A stretch of 64,000 bases of DNA from Klebsormidium nitens (lineage: Eukaryota > Streptophyta > Klebsormidiophyceae > Klebsormidiales > Klebsormidiaceae), in NCBI GenBank assembly GCA_000708835.1, contig DF237061.1, forward strand, positions 1-64,000, read 5' to 3'. The position numbers and the translations under genes are program-made. This document shows positions 48,201 to 59,552 of this stretch, piece after piece. Numbering within the stretch: position 1 is the stretch's first letter; each line of letters begins with the position of its first letter. The notes under the pieces are model-generated. The model ran no database searches, was not told the DNA's origin, and worked only from the letters and a program-made list of their open reading frames with translations.

Positions 48201-49451
48201 GTTGGGCTACTCGGCGCCGGAGTACGTCATGAGCGGGCGGCTGACGACCAAGAGTGACGTGTACAGTTTCGGGGTGGTACTATTGGAGCTGATCACGGGG
48301 CGGACGTGCGTCGACCCACTGCAGCCCCCCGGGATGGAGTACCTCGTCGACTGGGCTAAGCCAAAACTGGGTGTGACCGTGAGTCACCCTCTTTTTCTCC
48401 TGTCGTGTTTGAGTTTCATTCTTGTGGTGCTCAATCTGCTCCTCTTCGTCATCCTGTTTTCTTTTGTGCTTTGAGTGTGAAGGTCTTCTGTGCGTTTTTT
48501 GCTTCCTTTTCTCCGTTGTTGCTCTCCTCTTTTCTGCTCCTGGATCCAGGATATTCATGATCAGAATCTAGACAACCTGTTCTCAAAGCAGACGCGCTGA
48601 CAGGTTGCGGGTTGCTGCACCTCTTGGGCCTGACAACCATCTGGGCACCTGTGGTCGCCCTCCCGCCCTTCACACTGTTTCGCCATTCCGTCTCGCTATT
48701 ACTTCATTTTCCGCTGACGAAACCCCCCCGTCTTCCCTCCAGGAAAAGCGGCTCAAGGTGGTGGGCTTTTGGACAGTCCTATCATTTCATTTGTCTGGTC
48801 TTCGTTGTCCGCTAACAAGCCTTCCTCATCCCCTCCTCAGGAAAACTGCTCAAGATTCTCGACACTCACATCGCCAGCCGGTACTAGCTCAAATTCTCTG
48901 GTCTTTGGAAAACCTTGCGCCGCTCTGTCTCTTTATCAGTCCGTTTCAAGCTGACATAATCCCTGTCCTTCCCCCAGGAAAAGCTGCTCAAGATCGTGGA
49001 CCCCGACATCGCCAGCCGGGTGCCCGTCGAACAACTCCTCCGTCTCGCCTCTGTCGCCGCCTCGTGCCTTCGCAGCAAGCCTCACGACCGGCCGTCCATG
49101 GGGGCGGTCCTCGACCACTTGTTACCCCTCATTATGTCGCCCCTCCCTTCCCCCCGGGCTGATCTGCTCGAGCCGGGCCTGCCGTACTCACCCCCCCAAA
49201 CCGGGGCGCTTTTAACCGCCCAGGAAAGCAGTCACCAGTACGAACCGGGGGGTGAGACGGGGACGTTGAGTCGGACGCAAAGTTGGGGTTCGGCGGAGAG
49301 CTTCGAGACGGCGGAAGTAGGCAGTCCGTGGCATGCACGGTACTCGTTCGGGCCGCGGCTCGTGATGAGCGACAGCTCGATGCAGGAGAAGGCGCGCGAG
49401 CAGCAACGAGCGCCGGAGGGCGGGGGGGCGGCCGAGCACCGGAGTTACTGA
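36258..49451 (+). CDS. LRR receptor-like protein kinase with ALE2/LRR-VIII-type juxtamembrane ectodomain
   Basis: Plasma-membrane receptor kinase. Exons: 36258-37461, 37861-38074, 38414-38485, 38759-38902, 39245-39316, 39747-39818, 40175-40249, 40429-40500, 40768-40839, 41235-41306, 41485-41556, 41804-41875, 42203-42274, 42614-42829, 43418-43561, 44052-44356, 44828-44987, 45417-45861, 46274-46424, 47434-47657, 48190-48378, 48978-49451 (TGA). Order: signal peptide [19 protein letters not shown], ~370-aa disordered region with a Pro/Ala-rich end, LRR cap (NDWPRVLCE), about 17 LRRs, a CAC...FRFGTKLPF domain as in ALE2 and LRR-VIII kinases, a membrane span ([18 protein letters not shown]) and a kinase. 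[30 protein letters not shown] and APEY are all intact, so catalysis is predicted. LRR exons are 72 nt or simple multiples (one is 75) with phase-2 introns. Exons 44052-44356 and 45417-45861 are each one base out of frame near C7 (44152) and G6/G7 (45672, 45690). Confidence 0.9.
43168..43450 (+). repeat. Decayed copies of an LRR exon start (receptor kinase)
   Basis: The exon opening at 43418 contains TGCAGAACAACCAGCTGAAC. Similar blocks occur upstream at 43168-43198 (GCAGAACAACCAGCTGAACG) and 43290-43316 (TGCAGAACAGCCGCCCTCTG), about 125-135 bp apart. Both copies lack the rest of the LRR frame and are interpreted as relics. Confidence 0.7.
46841..47483 (+). repeat. Six-copy tandem array of acceptor plus exon start (receptor kinase)
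   Basis: The functional exon starts at 47434 after CCCGCAG and encodes [10 protein letters not shown]. Five upstream copies of the same acceptor and exon start lie at 46841, 46973, 47086, 47206 and 47325 (spacings 132, 113, 120, 119, then 109 bp to the real one). The intervening intron sequence is also shared (GTAAAGCACAGC, AACGCT, TCTCTTGCG), so the unit is a ~110-130-bp minisatellite spanning the junction. The nearest copy is the least diverged. None continues into the kinase HRD block. Confidence 0.92.
48743..49020 (+). repeat. Three tandem copies of the last exon's start (receptor kinase)
   Basis: The real terminal exon opens at 48978 ([14 protein letters not shown]). Copies with their own CCAG or TCAG acceptors open at 48743 and 48841. 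The 48841 copy stays similar for about 50 bases but has lost one base and ends in TAG. Spacings are 98 and 137 bp, and the pyrimidine tracts upstream are also repeated (CTGACGAAAC, GCTAACAAGC, GCTGACATAA). Confidence 0.87.
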
Positions 49452-52014
49452 GGTTGCAAACGATCATATAAGGTGTGAGGATGTAAAAATGCATGTCAAA
49501 TTGTTGAGAGTTTAACTATGAGGATTAGGAATTGCTGCGTAGGAACAGGTGATTAGTTGGACATGCCAGGTTTGGGACGCGTCTTGCAGCTGTCACAGCA
49601 TTCTGTGTGCGGTGGCTTCGCGGAGGTATTAGTGAGGATCTAGTACTTCCAGTACCGCGGTTGCGGAGCGATGGCCGTGCATCGTCAAGGTGTTTCTGTA
49701 TTGTCAAACGTTTTTTATCCGAACTTGGCACACTACGTTAGGACGTACCAGTACTTACGATTCCAAGCCTGTGAGCACTATCCCAGCTTTGTCACATGCA
49801 CATGAGTTTACATACATGCAGACCAGACGACCGACCACAAGGGGTTGAGCGCAGCACTTTCGTGCTTTCAAAAAACATGCATGACCATGAGCAGGAACGA
49901 GTCAGATTGCGGTATGATCATGCATGCGTGATGATACCACAATCTGATGCATGCAGCCAACATCCCTGCCGGTAACATCCTCAAATCCGTGCCACCACTG
50001 GCATGTACTCAAACGATCATGCAAAGTTACCGTAGTACATGAATGTGCAAATCATACGGCCTCGATCGGACCTAAAAACGTACGGTACTTCGCGAACGAC
50101 CGGACCAATTGACTTTTCAAAGTCAATTGGTCCAACATGGCGAAAAATATATACGTACATCGATTTCTTTTCACACATGTAGGGCTCTGCGTACGCGCCT
50201 CGAGCTTTTGTGGTAGTTCTATGCTCTTTTGGGGATTGTAGGAGCATAGGATGTGAACCATCGACACAACCCCTATTCGTACCGGTAAAACGGTCGGATT
50301 GTAAATGACACCATGTGCCCGGGCCACTGATAATTGTAACAGAACGTATGAGTAATTCTCGCGCCATGACCTCGGATTATAGGTCGGAATCTACGGGCCG
50401 GGCCGATCGCCGTGCGTGCGCGGAGAGATCGGACTTACTGACTTCGTATATACCTGCGTGCCTGCGATCCGAGTACGGTCGAGGATCGTCGCATATATCA
50501 ATGATAGTATGCATGCCAGCATATGTTGCCAGTGGCAATATAAGTAAGTCGGATATGTTGAGCGGAATTCAATCGAAACATGTGATTAACTTAATGTCAC
50601 AAGCTACCTATGGTGGGTACCGGCCGAGTCGATTCCGACTCCGGCCGCCACAAAATCGATTTAGCGCGTATCGAATATCGTCAGTGTTACCGGCGGTTCG
50701 CGTCACGGCTACTCAGGTTTATGTTACTCGGGCGGTACAAATACTCAGAGAATTTTGCCGGGCCGTAAGTAAGTGTGAGGAGATTCTTAAACAGTGTCAG
50801 GTTTTACACTTTGAGAGGAGCATCAAATTGGCACGCAAAGAAGAGCCATATGCAGGCTTATAAAAACCTCTGACAAGCAGAAAAAAATGTTGGGAGAGCG
50901 TCATGAAGGCTCCTTCGAAGCTCCAACATCTTGTTATGTTGAGGACAAATCGGAAGAAGCACCATCGTGGCTGCAAATTGGCCGCCATTGCTTGCTTCTA
51001 AAAAGCGCCATTCCCTACACTCCCGTTTCCATCTTCTGCACTCTCCTTTCAAGTTAGGTACCGCGGTACTCTAGGGTGGTTCGAGTCGGAACTTCCGATC
51101 GAAACCATGATTTTCAAATTTCACGTACGGTCAGACTTGATCGGTACCGTACCGCCGGAAACTCCGGAAGTTTCTGACGATCGGAATGTCAGACAGATTC
51201 TAATTTATGAACTCGGACCGGATTCTCAAGTACCGGTCTGCACGGTCGTCAGTACCGCGTACAGTAATTGTCGCGACGCGACACACCGGTGATTCAAATT
51301 TGTGACCGGATCGTCGCGCGATCGAGACCGCCGATACCCACCATAGGTTGCTTGTGGTATACACATGATGAGTGGGGGCGGACGCATCGATCCAACAGCT
51401 CAAAGAAATGCACTGGCCCACGTTCAAGACTCATGTCATTTATCGAGCAGGCTTCGATTTTTGCTGATCAGAAAATCAACCGCCATATGAAACCAGGCTG
51501 CATGTTCGTTTCGATCACTGAATCAAGCAACGCAACATACAATAGGACCCGATCATTCATTGTGACCTAAATCAACTTGCCAGCCCGAAATGACGTTTAT
51601 GTGTGCTAGTATACTTCAATCTATTTAAATACGTGCGTCCGCGGCCAACAATTATATAACATAAGTACCTGAATGCTGCGCACTCAATGTTAGGGCGACC
51701 TGCAGAGCTTCTTCAAGGAGTTAAGCTCCTCTGAATCTGTGCCCTTTGTCAATCAAGCTTCTATGTACAAAGGAGCTGTGCCACATTGAAACGGTATACT
51801 GCACTCGTGTAGGTACAAGGAACTAATACAGGTCGATGATTTACGTACATACATGAGAAGCACTATGTGCAATCTCCTAGCAGATCCACACAACCATACG
51901 CCCTATCATAAGTGATCTGATCTGTCCGCAGAATTCTGGTTTAACCTGTTCATCCCAACTCCACAGAGGGAATGACTAGCTTTGCCCGACACTTCCGCTA
52001 AAGGCTACCGAGCG
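49452..52014. other. Intergenic region, 2.6 kb
   Basis: This separates the receptor kinase stop from the stop of the minus-strand glycosyltransferase gene. It holds a perfect 15-bp-arm palindrome (50102-50133). From about 50,000 to 51,350 it is rich in GTACCG/CGGAAT-like words, perhaps an old decayed repeat. No transposase-like frame, exon or RNA gene was recognised. Confidence 0.45.
50102..50133. repeat. Perfect inverted repeat, 15-bp arms, 2-bp loop
   Basis: GGACCAATTGACTTT at 50102-50116 and its exact reverse complement at 50119-50133 flank the dinucleotide TC. It could extrude as a cruciform or form a hairpin in RNA. No gene is close enough to call it a terminator. Confidence 0.85.
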
Positions 52015-54873
52015 CTACTTCTCCTGGCTCCCTGTCCGACGGTCGGCTAACTGCTGATGCAACGTGCGCATCATGTCCGGACGCATTTTATACATAGTCC
52101 CTAGCGTCCGATTGCTAGCCCGCGCCCTTTCTATGCCTATGTCACTAGTCTCCCCTTCTTCAATTGTCACCAAAGCAAAGGTGCCAATAGGAGATTCTGT
52201 ACATGTCGTGCCAAGATGCCGCTGCATTGCGTCGCCGATCATCATGTCTTCGAGGCCACGGGCGGCACCGGATTCCTACAAACGGAAACGGAAGCAGCGT
52301 CGGATACAGGATGATCCGTTCCGTCCTGTTTTTTCTTCTCGTCCTTCTGCTTCAGTTCCGTCGAATTCGATTTTGCCCCCTATGGGTAAGAGCAACTGAC
52401 GGCGGAAACGATTCATAAAAGTCGATTCGATTGTGCATGAGTCGGAAATTTTCTGCTTGGCCTTGAGGAACTTCGGCAAAAACTGCACACAGCGCAGGCT
52501 ATTGAGTTTCGACGAAGCGAAGGAACCATTTATCGACTTCGTTTACTACGGCCGTTTTCAAACATCTTTGGTGACTCACCTGTTCAAAGGCGACGAACTG
52601 CTTAACCGCCGCATACGACAATATATAGCCAGGGCCACCACACGCGTAACCGCGCCTTATACGTTTCGTAACCGCCTCGTAACCACCCGTATCCGCCTCG
52701 TAACCCGTCACCGCCTCATAACCGTCCCCATCTGCCGACGTCCCTTCCAGGCGCGCAAACACGGAGCAGTCGAAGTACTTCATTTTGCTGCATCTAGAGT
52801 TTCCCTCTTCCCAAGAGCAGGCACAGTCGCCAACATAGTGAGGGCGTTCCTGGGGCGATTCTAGTGACGCCAGCGATTGGGATGTAATGGCCGCCAGATT
52901 GACGTACGTTTCGTCGCTCACCTGCGGAGGAAAAGGTTTTCCTTGACATTCCCAAATGGAGATGAATTGACCATATCCAGTGAATTTCAGTGAAAAATAG
53001 TGGACTGATCCAGTATATGACGTACTGGCGAGCCATCCTCTTCTGCGGGGTACATGGCTCGCGTTGATCAAAAGTCATGCAGCGAGAATTTCTGTGGGAC
53101 TGATCAGTGAGCCAAACCGGACTCTTCTTCAGAATGCAGGTGGGATTCGGCTATCTTTGAACTGTCGAATGCTTCAGAGGCTGCAAAATGACCCAGATTC
53201 GAGGACTTGAATTTGCCGCAAACGGAAGCATTGCGCCGCCGATATAAAGAGCTAGAAGGTCCTGGCCTGATGGCAGCTTTGGTGCGCGTTCCGAAGCAGG
53301 CAGGATGAAAACCTACACACTCAACTGACATGAAACCAGGACCAAGTAAACAGATTGTAGAAAAAATGAAAGTCCGAAGGCAGGCTTCAACTCGGATCAA
53401 GTATGAAGGTGTGAAGTACAGATCAGGATAAAGCTGGCGGCACTTTATGCTTGGGATTAATTAGGACTCTGATGCTTCTGTCCAGCCTATGTTGCATCTT
53501 AGTGATGTGATTTGCCATTCTTCCGACCAATTGCAGAGTGTCAGACATTTGCTCTGCAGATAAGCGCTCAGCGGCTCACCTTGATGTACCAAAGCGACGG
53601 CCCTGTCTTCAGAACCTGGATCAGGGATTGTACCGCCCGCTCGTTGCCTGCGCCCTTTGGTTCTTTTGGCAACCCTGGCCGCAATCTGCAAGAAGAAACG
53701 CCGAAAGTTTGAGAATTGCTATCTTTCGAACTGCCGGATCCAGCTGTGTTGTGCTCTACAGAAGCCAAACGTTTTGAGCTCACTGCTTGTTGACTTCAAA
53801 GGTCCTGTCAATGGATCAAGACTAATTATCAGGCGTACGTTTGAAAAACACTTCCTTTCCAAATCCTGTTCAAATTCGGAGGAAGCATTGAAACGATGCA
53901 ATTCAATCGTTTCAATCTTGACAGCCAATGTCAACTTCGCCCCAAGTGCGGCTTACAGTTGGCGAGCTCAGAGGTGAACATAAGCAGCATGGAGAATCTG
54001 CCAAGATACAATTCTGGACGGCCAGGTAAATGGCTTGAAGCCATCGAAAGCTGTCAGTAAAGAAAGACAACAGCAACGCTCCTGTCACTAACGAGAATCG
54101 CCGGTTCACCAGGAAGTGGCTCCTCGCTAACCCATAAATACCGCACTCCTGGGGGCAGCGGTTCCGCCAACCACGTCGCTTTCACGGCCGCAGCTTGAGT
54201 CTCCCATGTCTCTTTGGTGGTATGTATCAGTATTGTGATATGCCACCAGTCGTCGAAGGGTTTGACGAAGCTTCTGGCTTCGGAGTCTTCGTCTGATGTA
54301 GTGTCTGTCTGGACATTGATATCTTCTGGACAAGAACAGAGGAGTTGGGAGTCAGATGGAGGGTCAACAGACACGGGGCGCCTCAAACAATTGCTTTCTG
54401 CTTAGGATTTCCAACTAGGCTTTCAACCGGTAGGATCTTCACATTTCTGAAAGGCTGAGGGGATCTTTGGATGGTGTCATTGCTTCAAGCAAGGAAAGGA
54501 GATGCTGACAGGGCAGATAAAGAGGTAGTGGCAGCTGAAAGTCGTGATCTGGGGATCAACAACATTTGCCAACTGGCACGACTTGGGATCGACTTATCCT
54601 CGAAGTTGCCATCACAAAGCAGTCGGGAGGATCAGCAGGTATTTTGAAAGAAACAATGCAGGAAAGAATTGCCAACTGTGGCATTGCAGTGTGCCTGCAG
54701 ATTTGGTCGAGCAACTCACCAGTGAGCGCCTCAAGGCCTGACATGACGACCTTTGCTGCGACGCCAAAAGCACATAGCACGAGGAGAAGGACGGCGTCCG
54801 AGCGCTTTGGACGCGGCCATGCCGGCGTTGCCCGGCGATTATCATGAGCCCTTATATATGTCCTGCTAACCAT
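52015..54873 (-). CDS. GT31 / fringe-C1GALT-like glycosyltransferase
   Basis: Predicted Golgi type II membrane enzyme transferring a sugar to glycoprotein or glycan acceptors. Exons: 54873-54720, 54325-54110, 53674-53580 (an alternative acceptor at 53685 does not match phase), 52921-52580, 52275-52015 (TAG); about 355 aa. A short basic N-terminus is followed by one membrane anchor (AVLLLVLCAFGVAAKVVM), then the fringe-type landmarks in order: ILIHTTKETWETQAAAVKAT, YLWVSEE, LWYIK joined to VSDETYVNL, SCSWEEG-like cysteine region, YACGGPGYILS and LEDMMIGDAMQRHLG. The usual DDD metal-binding motif after the WYxK segment is SDE here. A short repetitive insertion (GYEAVTGYEADTGGYEAV) precedes GGPGY. 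The donor substrate and linkage cannot be told from sequence. The 54110/53674 junction is the least certain. Confidence 0.78.
52643..52723. repeat. In-frame tandem repeat inside the glycosyltransferase exon
   Basis: The unit CCGCCTCGTAACC recurs at 52672, 52693 and 52711 (last copy one change), with related CGTAACCGC words upstream. Periods of 21 and 18 bp keep the frame and give GYEAVT/GYEADT repeats in the protein, in a loop before the conserved GGPGY motif. Confidence 0.8.
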
Positions 54874-56248
54874 CTTTGTCCTCAGCAGGCCATCAGCTTC
54901 AGCAGACTAGAAGGATCAGCAGGATGTATGAGGAGGCCGGTTGTGCTTCTGTTTGATTCCTCGGATTGTTGAGGCTGATGTGCAGATTGGAACTTATAGG
55001 TGCTGAGACGCACAACTCTGACGGGCCAAATGGTTGCTGATAACCACAGCATTGTGCAAATTCCTGCCAGGTGGATGCACCACCTTAGGCTTCACAAAGC
55101 GCCCTAGGAGCTGCCCATTCTTTCGAAACATTTCACCGGCTGATATTAGAATCTCAGATGATTCTCTCCGCCATCCTCACGTTGACAGAGTTCAGCGGTG
55201 AAACAGGGCAAGGACTCCGACTGACTCCGACAAGGAAACGAGGACCTGCAATGGCATGAGTTTTGAGCACACTGTTCCGCTACGTTCCGCCGCCTTGCAA
55301 CTTGCAACTTGACACTCGACTTCATTCATGGACTCAACTCTTGCATGCTATCTCGCGCGACTGCTCAGGCAGTTCCGCCAGACAATGCGACTGTGGTACC
55401 GTACATAGGTATTCCAACCTACCAAAGCGCTAGGTAGGTACCTATTTAACGGTAGGTACCGGTAGGTAGTACACTTGGCAGTTTCAGACATCTTGAGGGA
55501 CTTGCTGGTGCAGAATCGGTTAGCTACTTAGATCATTTTAGTCTCCCTTGAAGTCGTTTGGTGAGCCGTGTTCTCTAACAGATTGGTTTTTTCATAACCT
55601 CCCGTGACGGTTGACGTCCTCATCTGACGGTGAGACAGCTAACTTTGCCACGTGTAGTTCACCAATGCCGCTCGATTCCACCTTGCGCGCCGTCAACATT
55701 CAATTTGCCGAACTTTCGAAAGCACTTTTTCAACTTTCCCGCATGTGACTTTTCAAGTTTCCCGCATGTCTGCTTCCGCTCTTCAAACTTGAAAGTTCAA
55801 ACCCCAGCGAATGCATTTCAAGCTGCCCAAGCCTGCCAAGGCGCAAAACTTCCAAAAGGGACATCAGGCATTCAGTACCACCTGGAAGATCTCAAAAAGC
55901 TGTCCTGCATTCCATTCTGTCCTCCTGACTCTCCACTTTCAGATTTCAAGCCCCTCACTTCCAAGCGGTCGCATTTGCTTGCAGAGCTTTGGAATTTAGA
56001 AGGCGCAGCTTTTCGAGAGGACTCTGCAGAGGGTTCTTGTCTGGATCCTGCCCGTAAAGCATATAGGACTTGTTTTGAGATCATTTTGATGCTGACGTCT
56101 CTGCCTACTCGCTTCTCGCAAGTGGTCGTTCCCAGCAACTGTTTTCTGTTATGCTGACAATGAGGAGCAGGAAGCAGCAGCATCAAAACCATAACTTCCT
56201 ACGATCAGTACAATAAGAAGTGGTGCTCTAAAATAGTTTGCTACCATC
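54874..56248. promoter_or_regulatory. Bidirectional promoter region, glycosyltransferase / cyclin A
   Basis: About 1.4 kb between divergent start codons. It contains two E2F-type sites near the cyclin side and a run of GGTAGGTACC-like repeats at 55,400-55,470. The open frame at 55630-56157 covers the E2F sites, shows no family feature and is not called. Confidence 0.5.
55735..55765 (+). promoter_or_regulatory. Two E2F consensus sites
   Basis: TTTCCCGC occurs at 55735-55742 and 55758-55765, inside a 23-bp direct repeat (both followed by ATGT). It fits the E2F/DP consensus TTTSSCGC exactly. They lie about 490 bp upstream of the cyclin A start codon, as expected for G1/S-regulated cell-cycle genes; the glycosyltransferase promoter is on the other side. 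Regulation is inferred. Confidence 0.6.
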
Positions 56249-59200
56249 ATGGGCCCTGTAGAAAGATTGCCAAGGGTGCGGACAAGGTCAACGAGCATTG
56301 CTATAGAAGGGGAGGAAAACACAGCGACAGGCAAGAGGCTCAGGGTGAAAGCAGAGGCGCTATCGACAAGGGGTGCCATAAAGAAGCGTCCTGCTTTGGC
56401 TGATGTGACAAATGCTCTTAGTCAAAGGCCTCAAACTCGAGGCATCTCCAAGGTGAGGCTCTGCGGTTGTCACAGTGCCCCTGATGTGCAATAGTCTTTG
56501 CCTGCAATATCCATCAGTGCAATTGTTTCCAAGACTACCTTCCGTTTAAACCACACATTTCAAAAAGTGTGTATTTTCAACGCCCCAGGTTTTGTCACGT
56601 AATACAAGTTTTCTGTTGACACAGGTCCGCAAGGAAGTGACTGCTGAACAACCGGTCTTGTTAAACAGAGATGTGCACCTTAGAGAGCCAGCAAGAGAGC
56701 CGGTAGGGACAGGCCCAGCGTATGAGTTGCCTAGCATTGAGCGTGGAGAAGGCCTCAGCCAGTTCTCAGCAACGGTGGTAGCAGCCCTCGAAAGGAGCAC
56801 AAAGCAGAGTCTAGTGATATCTTCAGGAGGGGCAGGTTCTGTCAAATGCAGGCCACGATCAAGAGGTAGGCCCAAGCTCTCCCTGAAGCCCGTCGATGCT
56901 TCTGACCTATTCTAATTTCTCCCGGGCATACGAAAATGCTGGAGCACCAGGACAGGCAGGCAAGGCTTGTGCTTGTGCAATAACATGTGTTGCTGGCAGG
57001 TGTCAGGATTTCTGATAGTCTGCATCAATCTGTGCAGATGAAGAAGTTGATCCATGCAAGAGGTTGGGTTGGTCACAAACCATCCTCTACAAGGACATTG
57101 ATGCTGAAGTTAAGGACCCTCAGATGTGCGCCGCTTACGTGAGTGTTGTTTCCTTCTTTTTAAATCTCTCAAGCACTTTCTCCCTCTGCTCTATCTGCTT
57201 TCTCAGCAGAGACAAAGGATCCGCTGAGTAGCAAGAACTATATGCATTGTCTGGGGACTTGGTCGGGCATACATAGGGTCCTTCAACTGCTTACTAAACC
57301 TTGCACGTGTTGTAGGTCACCGACATATACGAGCACTTGCGAGAAGCAGAAGTAAGTACCAAACTCCCTGCGTCATAAACAGGACTTTGAATCTCAGCCA
57401 GAATTGACCAACAAGCTCGAAGAGATGATTCCGCATCTTGCGCTACGCATGCGTCACATATATATCAACACACGCCAGTGCAAGCACTGATCCTCAACCC
57501 TGTCCTTGTGCAGTTGAAAAGGCGGCCAGCAACGAACTATATGGAGACTGTCCAGCATGACATCAATGCAAGCATGCGAGGAATCTTGATTGACTGGCTT
57601 GTAGAGGTAAGCCAACACTTGTACATGGCCATGAAGCTGCTGTCTAGAAGAGATTCACCGTCTGCCAAGTCTTGAAGACCTCTGCATGAGAAAACACACA
57701 AGTAAGATGCACTAGTTGGCAAGTCTACAAGCACTCAAAGCCCTCGTCTCATGATGCAGGTTGCTGAGGAGTACCGACTAGTACCAGACAGCTTGTATCT
57801 TACAGTGTCGTACATTGACCGATACTTGTCACGAAATCCAGTGCCGCGGAGCAAGCTTCAGCTTGTTGGCGTGACTGCCATGCTGATAGCATCGTAAGCT
57901 CTTACCCCTCCTGTGTCTCAAATGCCCCTCGTCTTGCCAACTGCTTACAAGACTACCTAGACAAGTTCTGTCTGCATCTGTTCACTTGTTTTGAGGAGGG
58001 TTTAGCTCTGCCGTTTCAGAGTTGTGAGAGGAACAGACTTGTTGTGCTTTTGCAGGAAATATGAAGAGCTATATCCACCGCAAGTGGACGAGTTCTGTTA
58101 CATCACTGACAACACGTACAACAGAGCAGAGGTGAGCATTCGAGAGGCTAAAAGCTTGCCAGGAAACGCACTGTCTACCCTTTTGAAAATGTCCCAGATG
58201 CATAGTTTCGACAGGATCGAACAAAGACCGAATGCAGGAGCGCTTTGTCTGCAGACTGCGAGGCAAGTGACCTGGTCCTTGCATGCTGTGAGCTCAGCTT
58301 TGACTCGTGATACTAAGACTGGGACCTTCCAATACAGTTAGCTGCTGTTCTAACTTCATATTGACTCATTTGTGAATGATTCTACGCCTTTGCTGCAGCT
58401 TCTATTGATGGAGCGGCACATGCTGAATACTCTTCATTTCGAGCTCAGCAACCCCTCAACCAAGAGCTTTTTGCGGCGCTTCCTACGAGCAGCACAGGCA
58501 AATGTACAGGTATGAGAGAGGCACCTGACTTGCGGTCGACCTGAATGACTGGCAGAAGTTTAATAGATTTTGCCAATAGCATCTGGGTTGCGTTCTCTGG
58601 TTGGACCTTGTAGCTGTGCCAGGAGGCAAGCCAGCTTTCATCGCCCATGAGATTCTTATCTTTCTCCTCTCTTTCTGTGCAGCTTGAGTTCCTGGCCAAC
58701 TTCCTTGCTGAGCTTAGTCTCCTCGAATACTCGTTCCTCAAGTACCTCCCCTCGGTCGTCGCTGCCTCATCAGTCTTCATTGCCAAGTACACGTTACAAC
58801 CAGAAAAGTCACCTTGGGTGAGGAAATGTCCACCTCGCTTCTCTTAGCCCTCTCCTGTCGACATCCTAAGGTTGCCCTCTATTCTTGCTTCGTCTTATCT
58901 CTTCAAGGAACCGGCACCACTGTCATATGCTGATCGTATTAGAAGTCCCAGCCGAGCGTGGCCTTTCTCGTCCTTGCACTTCAATCAGTGCTTGCCTTCA
59001 TCTGAAGCGAGCATGGTTCCTCCTTGTGAGATTTATAGAAGACTTACGAAAGTGATCCCGTTTTTCTGCAGACACTGACTTTGCAACACTACACCGGATA
59101 CAAGCCTTCGGATCTCAGAGAATGCGCGGAAGCCCTCCACCAGTTGCAGCTCAACACGAAGGGGTGCAATCTGCCAGCCACTAGGGAAAAGTACAGGTCC

Positions 59201-59552
59201 ACAAAGGTGAGAAGCCGGTCATCTTCAGTTTAAGTCCAGAGCACTGCTCAGTTGACTTTTTTCAGATTTGGACAGCGTTACTAAAGCAGTCGTTGAATGT
59301 GAGAGAGCGGTCGCAAGACGTTCTCGTCGAAGGCGCCACAAACCTCTTGGTCTTGGTCTTCTCTTGCTTGCGAAGAGGGAAAACGTGCCACTGGAAGCTT
59401 TCCAGGCGATATAATTTCTTTGGCGGCATCAACCTTTGAGTCCCTGACGTTTGGCGCTCTCTTTGCAGTACAAATGCGTAGCCGCAATTCCGCCACCTGA
59501 GTGGCTCCCTTTGGACCTCTTCAATGATGCGGTTCCCTTAGATCTTCTTTGA
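56249..59552 (+). CDS. CYCA: A-type cyclin
   Basis: Regulatory partner of CDKA/CDKB kinases in S phase to mitosis; nuclear. Eleven exons with consistent phases: 56249-56452, 56625-56865, 57038-57138, 57316-57351, 57514-57606, 57760-57893, 58056-58131, 58399-58509, 58683-58817, 59072-59206, 59469-59552 (TGA); 449 aa, the normal length for the family. A destruction box RPALADVTN lies at residues 47-55, so APC/C-dependent degradation is expected. The first cyclin fold contains [38 protein letters not shown] and [20 protein letters not shown]; the second follows with [20 protein letters not shown] and LQHYTGY. The MRGIL..WLVEV core with EEY marks it as A-type rather than B-type. All key box residues appear present. 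E2F sites upstream suggest G1/S induction. Confidence 0.95.

Noticed and set aside
52499-53071. A 190-residue minus-strand frame taken as one gene
   Set aside because: Only its middle (52921-52580) is coding. Both ends cross good splice sites of the glycosyltransferase gene.
55630-56157. Open frame upstream of cyclin A
   Set aside because: It covers the E2F promoter repeat, has no recognisable domain and would place a gene inside the promoter.
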